Numbered from the stretch's first letter, positions 25,546 through 35,025 are shown. The stretch is 64,000 bases of DNA from Microcosmobacter sp040493455 (GCF_040493455.1 NZ_JANFDA010000005.1:248001-312000), one strand, 5' to 3'. Program-made: numbers and translations. The notes: generated from the sequence alone by a model not told the origin.

Positions 25546-26478
25546 TTAAATATCATCGTCTCTGGCTATTCTTACTTGTCCTCTTGTAAATCTTACCATA
25601 AAAGTAATTCTACTATCTACAGGGCTTCCATTATCAAAAGCTGTAGTCCAGGGGTTCAAGTCTTTGAAAACTTCTTCAAGAGTCCTAGCAACTTTCTTGT
25701 GTATTCCGATAACTCTAAGTGTGGAGACTTCAGCAATTTGTGATCTACAGTTTACTTTACAAGTTAAAAATACCTGGCCATTCAGAGTATTATAATCTGG
25801 GATATTAGAAATAATCAAAGGTAATAATTGGTCGTCCGTAATTAATAGTCTTGCTCTTGTTGTAGGAGCCAAGACTTCTAAATCGCAAGCAGGAAACATA
25901 GAGCCATCAGAAGCTTTTCCAAATTTCCATTCATCTTTGTCAGAATAATAGGTGGCAATAGCTCGGTCTTGCAACTCCTTTGTGAAGATAATCCTGTCCA
26001 AAACAAGTTTTTTTTGATTTGGGTTATACTTGTAATATTTCCATGCTTTACCATGAATAATAAGTGTTCCATCGCTATGTAAATCTTCAATAAACGTTTT
26101 CCCTTTAGGAATAGTGACACTTTCCGGAAGGTCTTTACTATCTATAATGATATATTTCCTACCATTCTTATTAAAGAATACAGTTTCTACTTTATTTAAG
26201 TTTGAAGTTTTTAGTGTGATATGACCAGTCTGATTTTTGGATAGTGAATTATTGACTGTCAAATCTGAAGTAAACTCTGAAGACCCTAAATAGAAAAGTG
26301 TTTTGGGATCTACTTTATATATAGAATCCAATTCTATAAACGTACGTTCAGAAAGATCTGTTGGCTCCACTTCGAACGTTAGTTTTACTGCTTCTTTTGC
26401 AGGATTGAATTGGTTAACATCTTGAGCAAAAAGATTTTGAACAAATATTAGAATTAGTATGGTTGCCAAAAACTTCAT
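25546..26478 (-). CDS. Exported protein with TonB-C-like end
   Basis: A 310-residue protein with a clear signal peptide (about 1-18, ending NLFAQ). Residues about 20-220 are unfamiliar; an internal segment (DGTLIIHGKAWKYYKYN) looks beta-rich. The C-terminus (about 232-305) resembles a TonB C-terminal domain: GQVFLTCKVNC, a VSTLRVIG strand, a helix ending LEEVFKDLNPWTTA, then NGSPVDSRITFMVRF. There is no transmembrane anchor or Pro-rich stalk, so it cannot be a classical TonB energy transducer. It is in the same orientation as the thioredoxin-like gene, 138 bases away. Function unknown. Confidence 0.68.
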   Translation of the reverse strand: MKFLATILILIFVQNLFAQDVNQFNPAKEAVKLTFEVEPTDLSERTFIELDSIYKVDPKTLFYLGSSEFTSDLTVNNSLSKNQTGHITLKTSNLNKVETVFFNKNGRKYIIIDSKDLPESVTIPKGKTFIEDLHSDGTLIIHGKAWKYYKYNPNQKKLVLDRIIFTKELQDRAIATYYSDKDEWKFGKASDGSMFPACDLEVLAPTTRARLLITDDQLLPLIISNIPDYNTLNGQVFLTCKVNCRSQIAEVSTLRVIGIHKKVARTLEEVFKDLNPWTTAFDNGSPVDSRITFMVRFTRGQVRIARDDDI

Positions 26479-26512
26479 TACTCTTAACGATTTAGCTGCT
26501 TAAGAATTTGAA

Positions 26513-26968
26513 TTATAAATCAGAAACGGAATCTCCTCTTTCAGCAAAATTCTTAAAATCAGTTAGGTATTTTAAGGTTTGCTTTTTAAAGGCTCTAGGC
26601 ATCAGGAAAGTCATGACACGCATCATGAAATTTGTTGGTAAAAATTCACTTTCACTAATCCATTGTGTGTGACCTTCAGAAGTTTCTTTAAAATAATTTT
26701 TTTGAATATTGTGCATGCCTTTGGTGTTGTATGTAGCATGAAACTCGTCAGGGAAATTACGTTTTGTGACGGTTTCCATAAGTTCCATCTTACGTTTTCC
26801 AAATTGATAGTTTAGGCGCATTTTGGAACCAAATTCACCAGGCGTTCCAGAAACATGTTCTACACTAGTAAGACCACGTTGCCAGTGTTTTATGTTATCC
26901 ATATTGTCTAGCTTTTTGATAACCTGATCTCTAGGAAGTTCAATGGTAATTTCAGTAGTGTATTTCAT
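26513..26968 (-). CDS. SRPBCC-family protein
   Basis: A 151-residue single-domain protein of the START/SRPBCC ligand-binding superfamily. Family features seen are the start TTEITIELPRDQVIKKLDNMDNIKHWQRGL, a central beta sheet (SKMRLNYQFGKRKMELMETV), TQWISESEF and the long C-terminal helix with FKKQTLKYLTDFKNFAE. There is no signal peptide. Such proteins bind hydrophobic ligands; the ligand is unknown. It lies 34 bases upstream of the exported protein gene and could share its transcript. Confidence 0.78.
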   Translation of the reverse strand: MKYTTEITIELPRDQVIKKLDNMDNIKHWQRGLTSVEHVSGTPGEFGSKMRLNYQFGKRKMELMETVTKRNFPDEFHATYNTKGMHNIQKNYFKETSEGHTQWISESEFLPTNFMMRVMTFLMPRAFKKQTLKYLTDFKNFAERGDSVSDL

Positions 26969-27110
26969 ATATATAAGTTAGGCTGGTTAATGAATGCAAT
27001 TTAAAGATAATGTTTTATCCAAACTCTCAAAAAAGCTTTAACACAATGCTTATATATTTCACCCGAAACAATATACGATTATTGACATACTCTCGTTAAC
27101 AAATTGCATA

Positions 27111-27140
27111 TTGCAAAATAGGCTAATTGTCTTATTTTTG
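27111..27140 (+). promoter_or_regulatory. Promoter of the periplasmic PPIase operon
   Basis: -33 TTG (27111-27113), 19-base spacer, -7 TATTTTTG (27133-27140). It shows that the frame reaching back to 27111 is not translated there and supports the ATG at 27165. Confidence 0.75.
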
Positions 27141-27164
27141 CTGAAATTCAGAATAAGAAGACTT

Positions 27165-29111
27165 ATGACATTGAAAACACTTTTTCTATCGATTGGTTTA
27201 GGGATTTCTACACTAGTATCTGCTCAAGTAAACAATGACGATGTATTATTTACAGTAGCTGGAGATCCAATCACTGCCGATGAATTTGTAAGGGTTTATA
27301 ATAAAAATCTGGATCTTGTTAAAGATGAAAAACAAAAAGATGTTGATGAATACCTAAAACTATTTGTCAATTACCAATTAAAACTCAAGGAAGCTAAACG
27401 TCTAGAACTAGATAAGAATTCTAAATACATTAGAGAATTCAATAATTATAAAAAGCAACTTACTAAAAATTACATGTCAGAAAGTAAGGTCACTGATGCT
27501 TTAGTCAAAGAAGCTTACGACCGAATTTCTTACGATGTTAAAGCAACACATATACTCATTAGGCTCGACGAATCTTCTAAAGATACTATTAAGGTATACA
27601 AAGATATTATGCGTTTGAGAGATAGAGCATTGAAAGAAGGCTTTGAAACTGTTCGAAAAGATGTGCATGATGGTAACACTATTTTTGGTGAGGATTTAGG
27701 ATACTTTTCAGGATTTAAAATGGTATACGATTTCGAAAACGTAGCGTATAATACTCCAGTTGGAGAAGTTTCCATGCCATTTAGAACTCAATTTGGATAT
27801 CACATTGTAAACATCTTGGATAAGAGACCATCTAGAGGACAGGTAACTGTAGCTCATATCATGGTGGCCTTAAATCAAAAAGATTCTACTGTTAATGCAG
27901 AACAGCGCATTAAAGAGATAAACAAGAAGCTGAAGCAAGGAGAACCATTCGAGTCTTTGGCAAAACAATTTTCTGATGACAAAAGTTCGTCAAATAAAGG
28001 AGGGCGTTTAAATCCATTTAAAAGTGGGCAGTTGAGTTCTGTTGAGTTTGAAAATAAAGCGTTTAGTCTTCAAAATAAAGATGAGATTACAGCACCTTTC
28101 AAAACGCAGTACGGTTGGCATATTATAAAGCTAATTGACAAAAAATCACTTCAACCTTTTGAAGAGCTAAAAGCGGAATTACAAAATAGAGTGAAGAGAG
28201 ACAGCCGTTCTAAATTGATCAATACAGCTTTAGCTAAGGAACTCAAGTCTAAGTTTGAAATCAATCAACCTAAAGAAGGTTTAGTTTATTTTGAGTCAAT
28301 AATTGATGATAATTATTTTAAGAAGTCTTTAAACTTACCTGAAGACTTTAAAAAAGATGTTACTCTGTTCTCAATAAATGATCAGCAATTTACTAACAAT
28401 GATTTTGCAAGCCATCTGAGAAAAGTTCAAAGACGTTATTTTAATAAAACAGTAGATATCAAATTTGTTATACAAAAGGAGTATGATGCATTCTTCGAGA
28501 ATTCAATTTTAAAATATCAAGAAAACAATTTAGAGTTGACAAACCAAGAATTTGCTGATGTCCTCAAGGAATACAGAGATGGTTTATTGTTGTTCGATCT
28601 AATGGAAAAGGAAATATGGAACTCGGCTTCAAAAGATACCACTGGTTTAAAAGCTTATTACGAAGACCATAAAGCTAATTACAAATGGGATGATAGAGTA
28701 GAAGTTGTTATTGCTACTTCGGCTAAGAGAGATGATATAAAAGCAGTAGAGTCTATGATGAAAGCATCAAAATCTACTGAAGATATTCACAAAGCATTAA
28801 ATAGTGGAGAAGAGCAGAAAGTGATCTTCACCAAAGGTGTTAAGTCAGTAGATGATGTCTCTTTGCCAAAAGATTTAGATGTAAAAACTGGCATTTCAAA
28901 AATATATAACTATAACGATGCGTTTCATGTTATAGACGTAAAGAAGGTTCTTCCAGAATCCTTCAAAACATTCGAAGAAGCAAGGGGTAGAGTAATAGGT
29001 GATTATCAAAATAAAATTGAGGCCGATTGGATTGATGAGCTACACGGACGATTTAAAGTAAAAATAGATAACACCATTTTAGAAAAGGTAAAGCAGCAAA
29101 TTGCTAATTAA
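27165..29111 (+). CDS. Periplasmic peptidylprolyl isomerase/chaperone with two parvulin domains
   Basis: A 648-residue exported folding factor, probably assisting outer-membrane proteins. The signal peptide is about residues 1-20 (TLKTLFLSIGLGISTLVSAQ). Two parvulin domains follow an N-terminal helical chaperone part: one at about 115-215 (VKATHILIRLDES to FRTQFGYHIVNILDKRPS) and one at about 220-325 (QVTVAHIMVAL to FKTQYGWHIIKLIDK). The C-terminal half (about 340-648) is unlike classical SurA. The ATG at 27165 follows the promoter; upstream in-frame codons lie inside the promoter. It is first of three related genes; the next one overlaps its end by 11 bases. Confidence 0.86.
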   Translation: MTLKTLFLSIGLGISTLVSAQVNNDDVLFTVAGDPITADEFVRVYNKNLDLVKDEKQKDVDEYLKLFVNYQLKLKEAKRLELDKNSKYIREFNNYKKQLTKNYMSESKVTDALVKEAYDRISYDVKATHILIRLDESSKDTIKVYKDIMRLRDRALKEGFETVRKDVHDGNTIFGEDLGYFSGFKMVYDFENVAYNTPVGEVSMPFRTQFGYHIVNILDKRPSRGQVTVAHIMVALNQKDSTVNAEQRIKEINKKLKQGEPFESLAKQFSDDKSSSNKGGRLNPFKSGQLSSVEFENKAFSLQNKDEITAPFKTQYGWHIIKLIDKKSLQPFEELKAELQNRVKRDSRSKLINTALAKELKSKFEINQPKEGLVYFESIIDDNYFKKSLNLPEDFKKDVTLFSINDQQFTNNDFASHLRKVQRRYFNKTVDIKFVIQKEYDAFFENSILKYQENNLELTNQEFADVLKEYRDGLLLFDLMEKEIWNSASKDTTGLKAYYEDHKANYKWDDRVEVVIATSAKRDDIKAVESMMKASKSTEDIHKALNSGEEQKVIFTKGVKSVDDVSLPKDLDVKTGISKIYNYNDAFHVIDVKKVLPESFKTFEEARGRVIGDYQNKIEADWIDELHGRFKVKIDNTILEKVKQQIAN

Positions 29112-29970
29112 ATTGTTTAGGACATACTTCATAGGACTTATTGTATTGATAGGATTGTCATCTTGTGATTTTTTTAAACCAAAAGATGATCGAATTCCTG
29201 TGGCTAGAGTTAACGATAATTATCTCTATAAAGAAGATATAGAAGCTATTATCCCCGAGGGTAGCTCAAAAACAGACAGTACTTTTTTAGCCAATAACTA
29301 TATTAATCGCTGGGCATTACAATTGCTTTTAATGGAAGGTGCAGAGCGCAATCTTACCGAAGCTAAGCAAAGCGAATATGATGCTCTAGTTGACCAGTAT
29401 AAAAGTGATTTGTTTACCAAGGCATATATCGAGGGATTAGTTAAGAAAAATATAGACACCGTTGTCAGTAATTCTGAAGCCAATGAAGTCTATGAAAACA
29501 ACAAAGAAAGCTTCAAGCTTAATGAGGAACTTGTGAAGTTGAGATATATTAGTCTTCCGATTAATGCTATTAATTCTGAAGAAATAGAGGAGCGTTTCAA
29601 ACGCTTTGATGCAGACGATAAAACATACTTAGATTCCATTGCTGTTCAGTTCAAAAGCTATTCGCTCAATGACTCAATTTGGGTAAAGATGAGCCAAGTT
29701 CTCAGTAGGATTCCAGCTGTGAAATCAGAGGATAAGCCCAAACTGTTAAAAAAATCTAATTTTGTACAGTTCAAAGATTCATTAGACCTATATTTGGTGC
29801 ACATTAATGAGGTTCTTAAGCAGAATGATTATGCACCTCTAGTTTATGTAAAACCTACAGTAGATCAAATAGTTATCAATAAAAGAAAATTAGAGCTCAT
29901 AACTCAGCTCGAAAACGATATTACAAAAGATGCAATTAAAAACAATCAGTTTGAAGTTTATAAAGAATAA
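29101..29970 (+). CDS. Lipoprotein related to PPIase/SurA helical domains
   Basis: A 289-residue exported protein in the middle of the chaperone operon. The frame starts with TTG at 29101, overlapping the upstream stop by 11 bases, and a lipobox ends IGLSSC (Cys near residue 23). The start VARVNDNYLYKEDIEAIIP followed by a helical NNYINRWALQLLLMEGA segment resembles the SurA N-terminal domain, but no parvulin domain is present. A coiled segment (about 90-130) is likely. It is probably a chaperone partner of the two flanking PPIases; that role is inferred from the operon. A second TTG at 29113 is an alternative start. Confidence 0.72.
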   Translation: MLIKLFRTYFIGLIVLIGLSSCDFFKPKDDRIPVARVNDNYLYKEDIEAIIPEGSSKTDSTFLANNYINRWALQLLLMEGAERNLTEAKQSEYDALVDQYKSDLFTKAYIEGLVKKNIDTVVSNSEANEVYENNKESFKLNEELVKLRYISLPINAINSEEIEERFKRFDADDKTYLDSIAVQFKSYSLNDSIWVKMSQVLSRIPAVKSEDKPKLLKKSNFVQFKDSLDLYLVHINEVLKQNDYAPLVYVKPTVDQIVINKRKLELITQLENDITKDAIKNNQFEVYKE

Positions 29971-31375
29971 ATATTTCTTTTCTATAACGCTAGCTATGTC
30001 AATGATTATGAGTGTTTCTGCACAAGAAATCATTGAAGAGAAAAGCGAAACTAAAAAGGTTAATGATTCTGTAAAAACAGAAGGAAGAATTAAAGTAGAT
30101 GGTGTAGCAGCGGTTGTTGGAGATTACGTTATTCTAGATTCCGATATCGATAAAGAATATGCACAAATTAGAGCAGCCGGTGGTTCGATTAAAGACTTTA
30201 CACGTTGTCAGCTATTTGGTAAACTTTTAGAAGATAAATTGTACGCACACCACGCCATTCAGGATAGTATAACGATCAATGAGTTAGAAATAAGAAACCG
30301 TATTAGCCAGCAAATTGAAGCCTTTATAGCTGAGATTGGTGATATGAAGAAACTGTTAGAATTCTACAATAAAGATTCTGAAGAAGCACTTCGTGAAGAA
30401 ATGTTCGAGATCAACAAGAATGGGCAGTTAGCAGCCGAAATGCAGCGTAAGATTGTTGATGATATTGAAGTAACTCCAGAAGAGGTAAGACAGTTTTTTA
30501 ATAGCATACCAGAAGATGAGAGACCATTTTTTGGAACAGAACTTAATGTGGCACAAATTGTTGTAATCCCTGAAATTACTGAAGAAGAAGAGCAGAAAGT
30601 TATTAAGCAGCTTAAACAGTTTAAAGCTGATATTGAAGACAATGGTTCAAGTTTTGCTTCTAAAGTAGTATTGTATTCCGATGATGTTCCTTCTCGTAAA
30701 AATGGAGGAAAGTACACGCTAAATAGAAACAGACCGAGATTCGTAAAAGAGTTCCGTGAAGTAGCCTTTACACTTCAAGAAGGTGAAATCTCTGATCCAG
30801 TAAAAACAATATTCGGATACCACCTTATTCAAAAGCTAAAAGAAAGAGGTCAAGAAATCGAGGTAAGACACATATTACTAAGACCTGAAATTACTACCCA
30901 AGCTGTCAATAAAGCAAGAGAAGAAATAGAAAGTGTAAGACAAAAAATAATTGATGGAGAGATTTCTTTTGAAGATGCAGCAAGAGAAGTAAGTGATGAA
31001 GAAGAAACAAAGTTTGAAGGTGGAAAACTTGTAAACCCTTTAACTCAGGATTTCAATTTTGAATTGACCAAAATGGAGCCAGAGTTATATGCTCAAATAC
31101 AAAACCTTAAGGATGATGAGGTGAGTTTAGTGTTGCAAGATGAAGACAGAATCAATAGAATAAAGTTTAAAATCTTAACGGTAACCAACAGAATCGATGA
31201 GCATGAAGCAGATTATTCTAGAGATTACCTTAAAATTAAGCGACTAGCACTTCAAGATAAGCAGTTAAAAGTCATTGACGAATGGCAAAAAGAAAAAATT
31301 ATGGATACCTACATTAAGATTAATGGTATTCATAGAGATTGCGATTTTAATAGTAACTGGTTAAAAAATCAATAA
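29930..31375 (+). CDS. SurA-like peptidylprolyl isomerase
   Basis: A 481-residue periplasmic folding factor for outer-membrane proteins. The start at 29930 overlaps the previous gene by 41 bases and gives a good signal peptide (about 1-32, ending MSVSAQ). The SurA N-terminal domain starts VAAVVGDYVILDSDIDKEYAQ. Two parvulin domains follow at about 195-300 (ELNVAQIVVIPEI, RPRFVKEFREVAFTLQEGE) and about 302-410 (IEVRHILLRPEIT). It is closer to classical SurA than the gene at 27165. It ends 4 bases before the MoxR gene, so co-transcription is likely. Confidence 0.86.
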   Translation: MQLKTISLKFIKNKYFFSITLAMSMIMSVSAQEIIEEKSETKKVNDSVKTEGRIKVDGVAAVVGDYVILDSDIDKEYAQIRAAGGSIKDFTRCQLFGKLLEDKLYAHHAIQDSITINELEIRNRISQQIEAFIAEIGDMKKLLEFYNKDSEEALREEMFEINKNGQLAAEMQRKIVDDIEVTPEEVRQFFNSIPEDERPFFGTELNVAQIVVIPEITEEEEQKVIKQLKQFKADIEDNGSSFASKVVLYSDDVPSRKNGGKYTLNRNRPRFVKEFREVAFTLQEGEISDPVKTIFGYHLIQKLKERGQEIEVRHILLRPEITTQAVNKAREEIESVRQKIIDGEISFEDAAREVSDEEETKFEGGKLVNPLTQDFNFELTKMEPELYAQIQNLKDDEVSLVLQDEDRINRIKFKILTVTNRIDEHEADYSRDYLKIKRLALQDKQLKVIDEWQKEKIMDTYIKINGIHRDCDFNSNWLKNQ

Positions 31376-31379
31376 GCCA

Positions 31380-32333
31380 ATGTCAGACGTAGCTGCTATA
31401 GAACGTTTCGTTTCTAAATACAAATCATTAAAACAGGAAATTGCCAAAGTAATTGTAGGGCAAGAAGCTGTAGTCAACGAAATCCTTATTTCAATTTTTT
31501 CAGGAGGACACGCCTTATTAATTGGAGTGCCAGGACTTGCAAAAACATTAATGGTAAATACCATAGCGCAGTCTTTAGGTCTAGATTTTAAGCGAATTCA
31601 GTTTACACCAGACTTAATGCCTAGTGATATTCTTGGTAGTGAAATATTAGATCAAAATAGAGAGTTCAAGTTTATTAAAGGACCTGTATTTGCTAATATT
31701 ATTTTGGCGGATGAGATTAACAGAACACCTCCAAAAACACAAGCAGCATTACTAGAAGCAATGCAAGAACGTGCTGTAACAGTAGCAGGACATCATTACA
31801 AATTGAGCTTACCATATTTTGTTTTAGCAACACAAAACCCAATTGAACAAGAAGGAACCTATCCGTTACCAGAAGCACAGTTGGATCGTTTCATGTTTGC
31901 TATTAATTTAGACTACCCTAGCTTTAGTGAAGAAGTAGAAGTTGTAAAATCTACGACTACAGATAAGCAAGCAACAGTAAATGCATTATTTAATGCTCAG
32001 GAGATTATTGACTTTCAAAATGTGATACGTCGTATTCCAGTTGCCGACAACGTAGTGGAATATGCAGTAACTATGGTTGGAAAGACAAGGCCAAAAAGTG
32101 ATTCTGCTAGCGATATGGTAAAGCAATTTGTGGATTGGGGAGCTGGTCCAAGAGCATCTCAAAATTTAATTCTTGCCGCGAAGACACACGCTGCAATTCA
32201 TGGTAAGTTTTCGCCAGATATAGAAAACATCCAAGCCGTAGCATCTGGTATTCTACGTCATAGAATTATTAAAAATTATAAAGCAGAGGCAGAAGGAGTT
32301 ACAGAAGAGCAGATTATTAAGAGTTTGTTTTAA
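31380..32333 (+). CDS. MoxR-family AAA+ ATPase
   Basis: A 317-residue cytoplasmic AAA+ ATPase of the MoxR group, which assists maturation of protein complexes, often with VWA-domain partners (none in this window). Walker A GVPGLAKT is near residue 46. Walker B and the sensor are in IILADEINRTPPKTQ and FVLATQNPIEQEGTYPLPEAQLDRFMF, a block highly typical of MoxR. The C-terminal lid has GAGPRASQNLILAAK. It follows the SurA gene by 4 bases, and its stop overlaps the start of the small GldL-like gene (TAATG). Confidence 0.92.
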   Translation: MSDVAAIERFVSKYKSLKQEIAKVIVGQEAVVNEILISIFSGGHALLIGVPGLAKTLMVNTIAQSLGLDFKRIQFTPDLMPSDILGSEILDQNREFKFIKGPVFANIILADEINRTPPKTQAALLEAMQERAVTVAGHHYKLSLPYFVLATQNPIEQEGTYPLPEAQLDRFMFAINLDYPSFSEEVEVVKSTTTDKQATVNALFNAQEIIDFQNVIRRIPVADNVVEYAVTMVGKTRPKSDSASDMVKQFVDWGAGPRASQNLILAAKTHAAIHGKFSPDIENIQAVASGILRHRIIKNYKAEAEGVTEEQIIKSLF

Positions 32334-32524
32334 TGAAACTCAAAAAGCTTTTACTGCCCATAATAGTTATCCTATTCGGACTTATCTTCACTATAATAGG
32401 AGCATTATTCAAGATTCAACATTGGCCTTACGGTCCAGAACTCCTTACTCTTGGTATGTCTCTTAAAGTCATAGGAATTCTTATTATTATCGTAATACTA
32501 ATTCTTCGTCGGAATAAGCTGTAA
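32333..32524 (+). CDS. Small GldL-like membrane protein
   Basis: A 63-residue protein with two transmembrane helices, about 7-25 and 40-57, and a basic C-terminus (LRRNKL). Between them lies FKIQHWPYGPELLTLGM, the signature seen in the N-terminal membrane part of the gliding-motility/T9SS motor protein GldL and its short relatives. It lacks the long GldL cytoplasmic tail. The start codon overlaps the MoxR stop (TAATG), so translation is probably coupled. Its role is unknown; a link to the MoxR ATPase is inferred from gene order only. Confidence 0.75.
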   Translation: MKLKKLLLPIIVILFGLIFTIIGALFKIQHWPYGPELLTLGMSLKVIGILIIIVILILRRNKL

Positions 32525-32633
32525 ATTTTTCAAAAAAGTTAAGAATACCATTATAGGCTTAATTGTTAAGTTATTATTTTTTTAATGATTTTTTTAAATA
32601 TTACTCAAATTATGTTCATTAAAAACGTATTTC

Positions 32634-32661
32634 ATTGAATTTTTTGCATTAAAAATTCAAT
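32634..32661. repeat. Perfect 11-base inverted repeat upstream of aconitase
   Basis: Arms ATTGAATTTTT and AAAAATTCAAT around a TGCATT loop, 35 bases before the acn -7 element. It has no T run after it, so it looks more like an operator or cruciform than a terminator. Confidence 0.6.
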
Positions 32662-32696
32662 TTCGTTGCATATTTTTTAATTTAATTAATATTTAT

Positions 32697-32704
32697 TACT
32701 TTTG
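32697..32704 (+). promoter_or_regulatory. -7 promoter element of acn
   Basis: TACTTTTG fits TAnnTTTG, 35 bases before the ATG at 32740. No TTG is seen at the usual -33 spacing. Confidence 0.55.
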
Positions 32705-32739
32705 CAAAACTCTAAATAAACAATAAAAATTTATAGCAT

Positions 32740-35007
32740 ATGGCATTTGATATTGATATGATTAAAAAGGTTTATGCCAACGTTGTGGAGCGTGTTGATA
32801 AAGCTCGTGAAATTACTGGAAAACCTTTGACTTTAGCTGAAAAGATATTGTATTCTCACCTTTGGGATGGAACCCCTACACAAGCCTTTACAAGAGGAAA
32901 AGACTATGTAGATTTTGCTCCAGATAGAGTAGCTTGTCAAGATGCAACAGCTCAGATGGCACTATTACAATTTATGCAAGCTGGTAAAGCTAAGGTTGCT
33001 GTGCCAACTACGGTGCATTGCGATCACTTAATTCAAGCCAAACTAGGAGCGAGTCATGATCTTCAACACGCTATAAATACAAGTAACGAAGTATTCAACT
33101 TTTTGGAGTCAGTATCTAATAAATACGGTATAGGATTCTGGAAGCCTGGTGCAGGAATTATTCACCAAGTGGTACTAGAAAACTATGCATTCCCTGGAGG
33201 AATGATGATCGGAACAGATTCTCATACTGTAAATGCAGGAGGTCTTGGAATGGTTGCTATTGGAGTTGGTGGAGCTGATGCTGTAGATGTTATGGCTGGA
33301 ATGGCTTGGGAATTAAAATTTCCTAAACTGATAGGTGTTAGACTTACAGGAAAACTTTCTGGTTGGACAGCACCAAAAGATGTTATTTTAAAAGTAGCAG
33401 AAATATTAACTGTAAAAGGTGGTACAGGCGCCATAGTAGAATATTTTGGATCTGGTGCAACAGCAATGTCTTGTACAGGAAAAGGTACCATTTGTAATAT
33501 GGGAGCTGAAATCGGTGCGACAACATCTACATTTGGTTATGATGATTCTATGGAACGTTACTTACGTGCTACAGAAAGAGCAGATGTTGCCGATGCTGCA
33601 AATGAAGTAAAAGACTACTTAACAGCAGACCCTGAAGTATATGCAAATCCAGAACAATATTTTGATCAGGTAATTGATATTAACCTTTCAGAATTAGGAC
33701 CATTACTTAATGGACCATTCACGCCAGACTTATCTACCAATGTTGGTGGAGAAATGACTGAGAAGGCAACTGCTAACGATTGGCCACTAGAAGTAGAATG
33801 GGGGCTTATCGGATCTTGTACTAACTCTTCTTACGAAGATTTGTCAAGAGCGTCTTCGATTGCACAACAAGCTTTAGACAAAGGCTTAAAAACTAAAGCT
33901 GAGTTTGGTATTAATCCAGGTTCAGAACAAGTACGTTATACAGCTGAGCGTGACGGAATTCTTGAAGTTTTCGAAAAGCTAGACGCAAAAATATTCACCA
34001 ATGCATGTGGACCATGTATCGGACAATGGGCACGTTACGAGGATCCAAAAAATGCACCTAAGAATAGCATCGTTCATTCTTTCAACAGAAACTTTGCTAA
34101 GCGTGCAGATGGAAACCCAAACACTCATGCCTTTGTTGCTTCACCAGAGTTGACAGCAGCAATTGCTATAGCTGGGCGATTAGATTTCAATCCAATCACT
34201 GATTCATTAGTAAATGAAAATGGAGAAGAAGTAATGTTAGATGAACCAACAGGATGGGAATTACCTCCAAAAGGTTTTGAAGTAAAAGATAATGGTTATC
34301 TCGAGCCTGTTGCAGATGGAAGTGGTGTAGAAGTCGTTGTGGATCCAAATTCTGAAAGACTAGAATTGTTAACACCTTTTGAGCCAATAGGAGATGAAAT
34401 TAAAGGTGCTAAACTATTGATCAAAGCATTTGGAAAGTGTACTACAGATCACATATCTATGGCTGGGCCATGGTTACGTTACAGAGGGCATTTAGATAAT
34501 ATTTCTAACAACTGCTTGATTGGTGCAGTAAATGCATATAACAAGCAGACAAATTTTGTGAAAAGCCAACTAGATGGTGAGTACGATGCAGTACCAAAAA
34601 CTCAGAGAGCTTATAAGGCGGCAGGAATTCCTACTATAGTTGTTGGAGACCATAACTATGGTGAAGGATCTTCTCGTGAGCATGCAGCTATGGAACCACG
34701 TCACTTGGGTGTTGTAGCTGTATTGGTAAAATCATTTGCAAGAATCCATGAGACTAACCTGAAGAAGCAAGGTATGCTCGGATTAACATTTGCTAATGAG
34801 AATGATTACGATCTTATTCAAGAAGACGATACATTCAACTTCCTAGATTTAAATGAGTTTGCTCCAGGTAAACCATTAACAATTGAGGTTGTACATGCAG
34901 ATGGAAGCAAGGATACTATTCTTGCGAACCATACCTATAATGATTCTCAGATAGAATGGTACAAAGCAGGTTCTGCTCTAAACCTTATCAAAGCACAGAA
35001 CGCTTAA
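32740..35007 (+). CDS. acn: Aconitate hydratase
   Basis: Converts citrate to isocitrate in the TCA cycle using a [4Fe-4S] cluster; 755 residues, the length of the mitochondrial-type enzyme. Cluster cysteines lie in IGSCTNSSYED (first) and TNACGPCIGQW (second and third). Catalytic and substrate motifs include TVHCDHLIQAK, GTDSHTVNAGG, the HSFNRNFAKRADGNP block and the swivel-domain GEGSSREHAAMEPRHLG. It stands alone with its own promoter and a strong terminator. An inverted repeat upstream may regulate it. Cytoplasmic. Confidence 0.96.
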   Translation: MAFDIDMIKKVYANVVERVDKAREITGKPLTLAEKILYSHLWDGTPTQAFTRGKDYVDFAPDRVACQDATAQMALLQFMQAGKAKVAVPTTVHCDHLIQAKLGASHDLQHAINTSNEVFNFLESVSNKYGIGFWKPGAGIIHQVVLENYAFPGGMMIGTDSHTVNAGGLGMVAIGVGGADAVDVMAGMAWELKFPKLIGVRLTGKLSGWTAPKDVILKVAEILTVKGGTGAIVEYFGSGATAMSCTGKGTICNMGAEIGATTSTFGYDDSMERYLRATERADVADAANEVKDYLTADPEVYANPEQYFDQVIDINLSELGPLLNGPFTPDLSTNVGGEMTEKATANDWPLEVEWGLIGSCTNSSYEDLSRASSIAQQALDKGLKTKAEFGINPGSEQVRYTAERDGILEVFEKLDAKIFTNACGPCIGQWARYEDPKNAPKNSIVHSFNRNFAKRADGNPNTHAFVASPELTAAIAIAGRLDFNPITDSLVNENGEEVMLDEPTGWELPPKGFEVKDNGYLEPVADGSGVEVVVDPNSERLELLTPFEPIGDEIKGAKLLIKAFGKCTTDHISMAGPWLRYRGHLDNISNNCLIGAVNAYNKQTNFVKSQLDGEYDAVPKTQRAYKAAGIPTIVVGDHNYGEGSSREHAAMEPRHLGVVAVLVKSFARIHETNLKKQGMLGLTFANENDYDLIQEDDTFNFLDLNEFAPGKPLTIEVVHADGSKDTILANHTYNDSQIEWYKAGSALNLIKAQNA

Positions 35008-35025
35008 TTTTATCCTTATATATTG

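Noticed and set aside
27111..27164. A longer start for the first PPIase gene
   Set aside because: The region is the promoter itself (TTG, 19 bases, TATTTTTG), and the extra residues would spoil the signal peptide.
34196..34387. A minus-strand frame rich in Leu and His inside aconitase
   Set aside because: It is a shadow of the conserved aconitase frame with no independent support.
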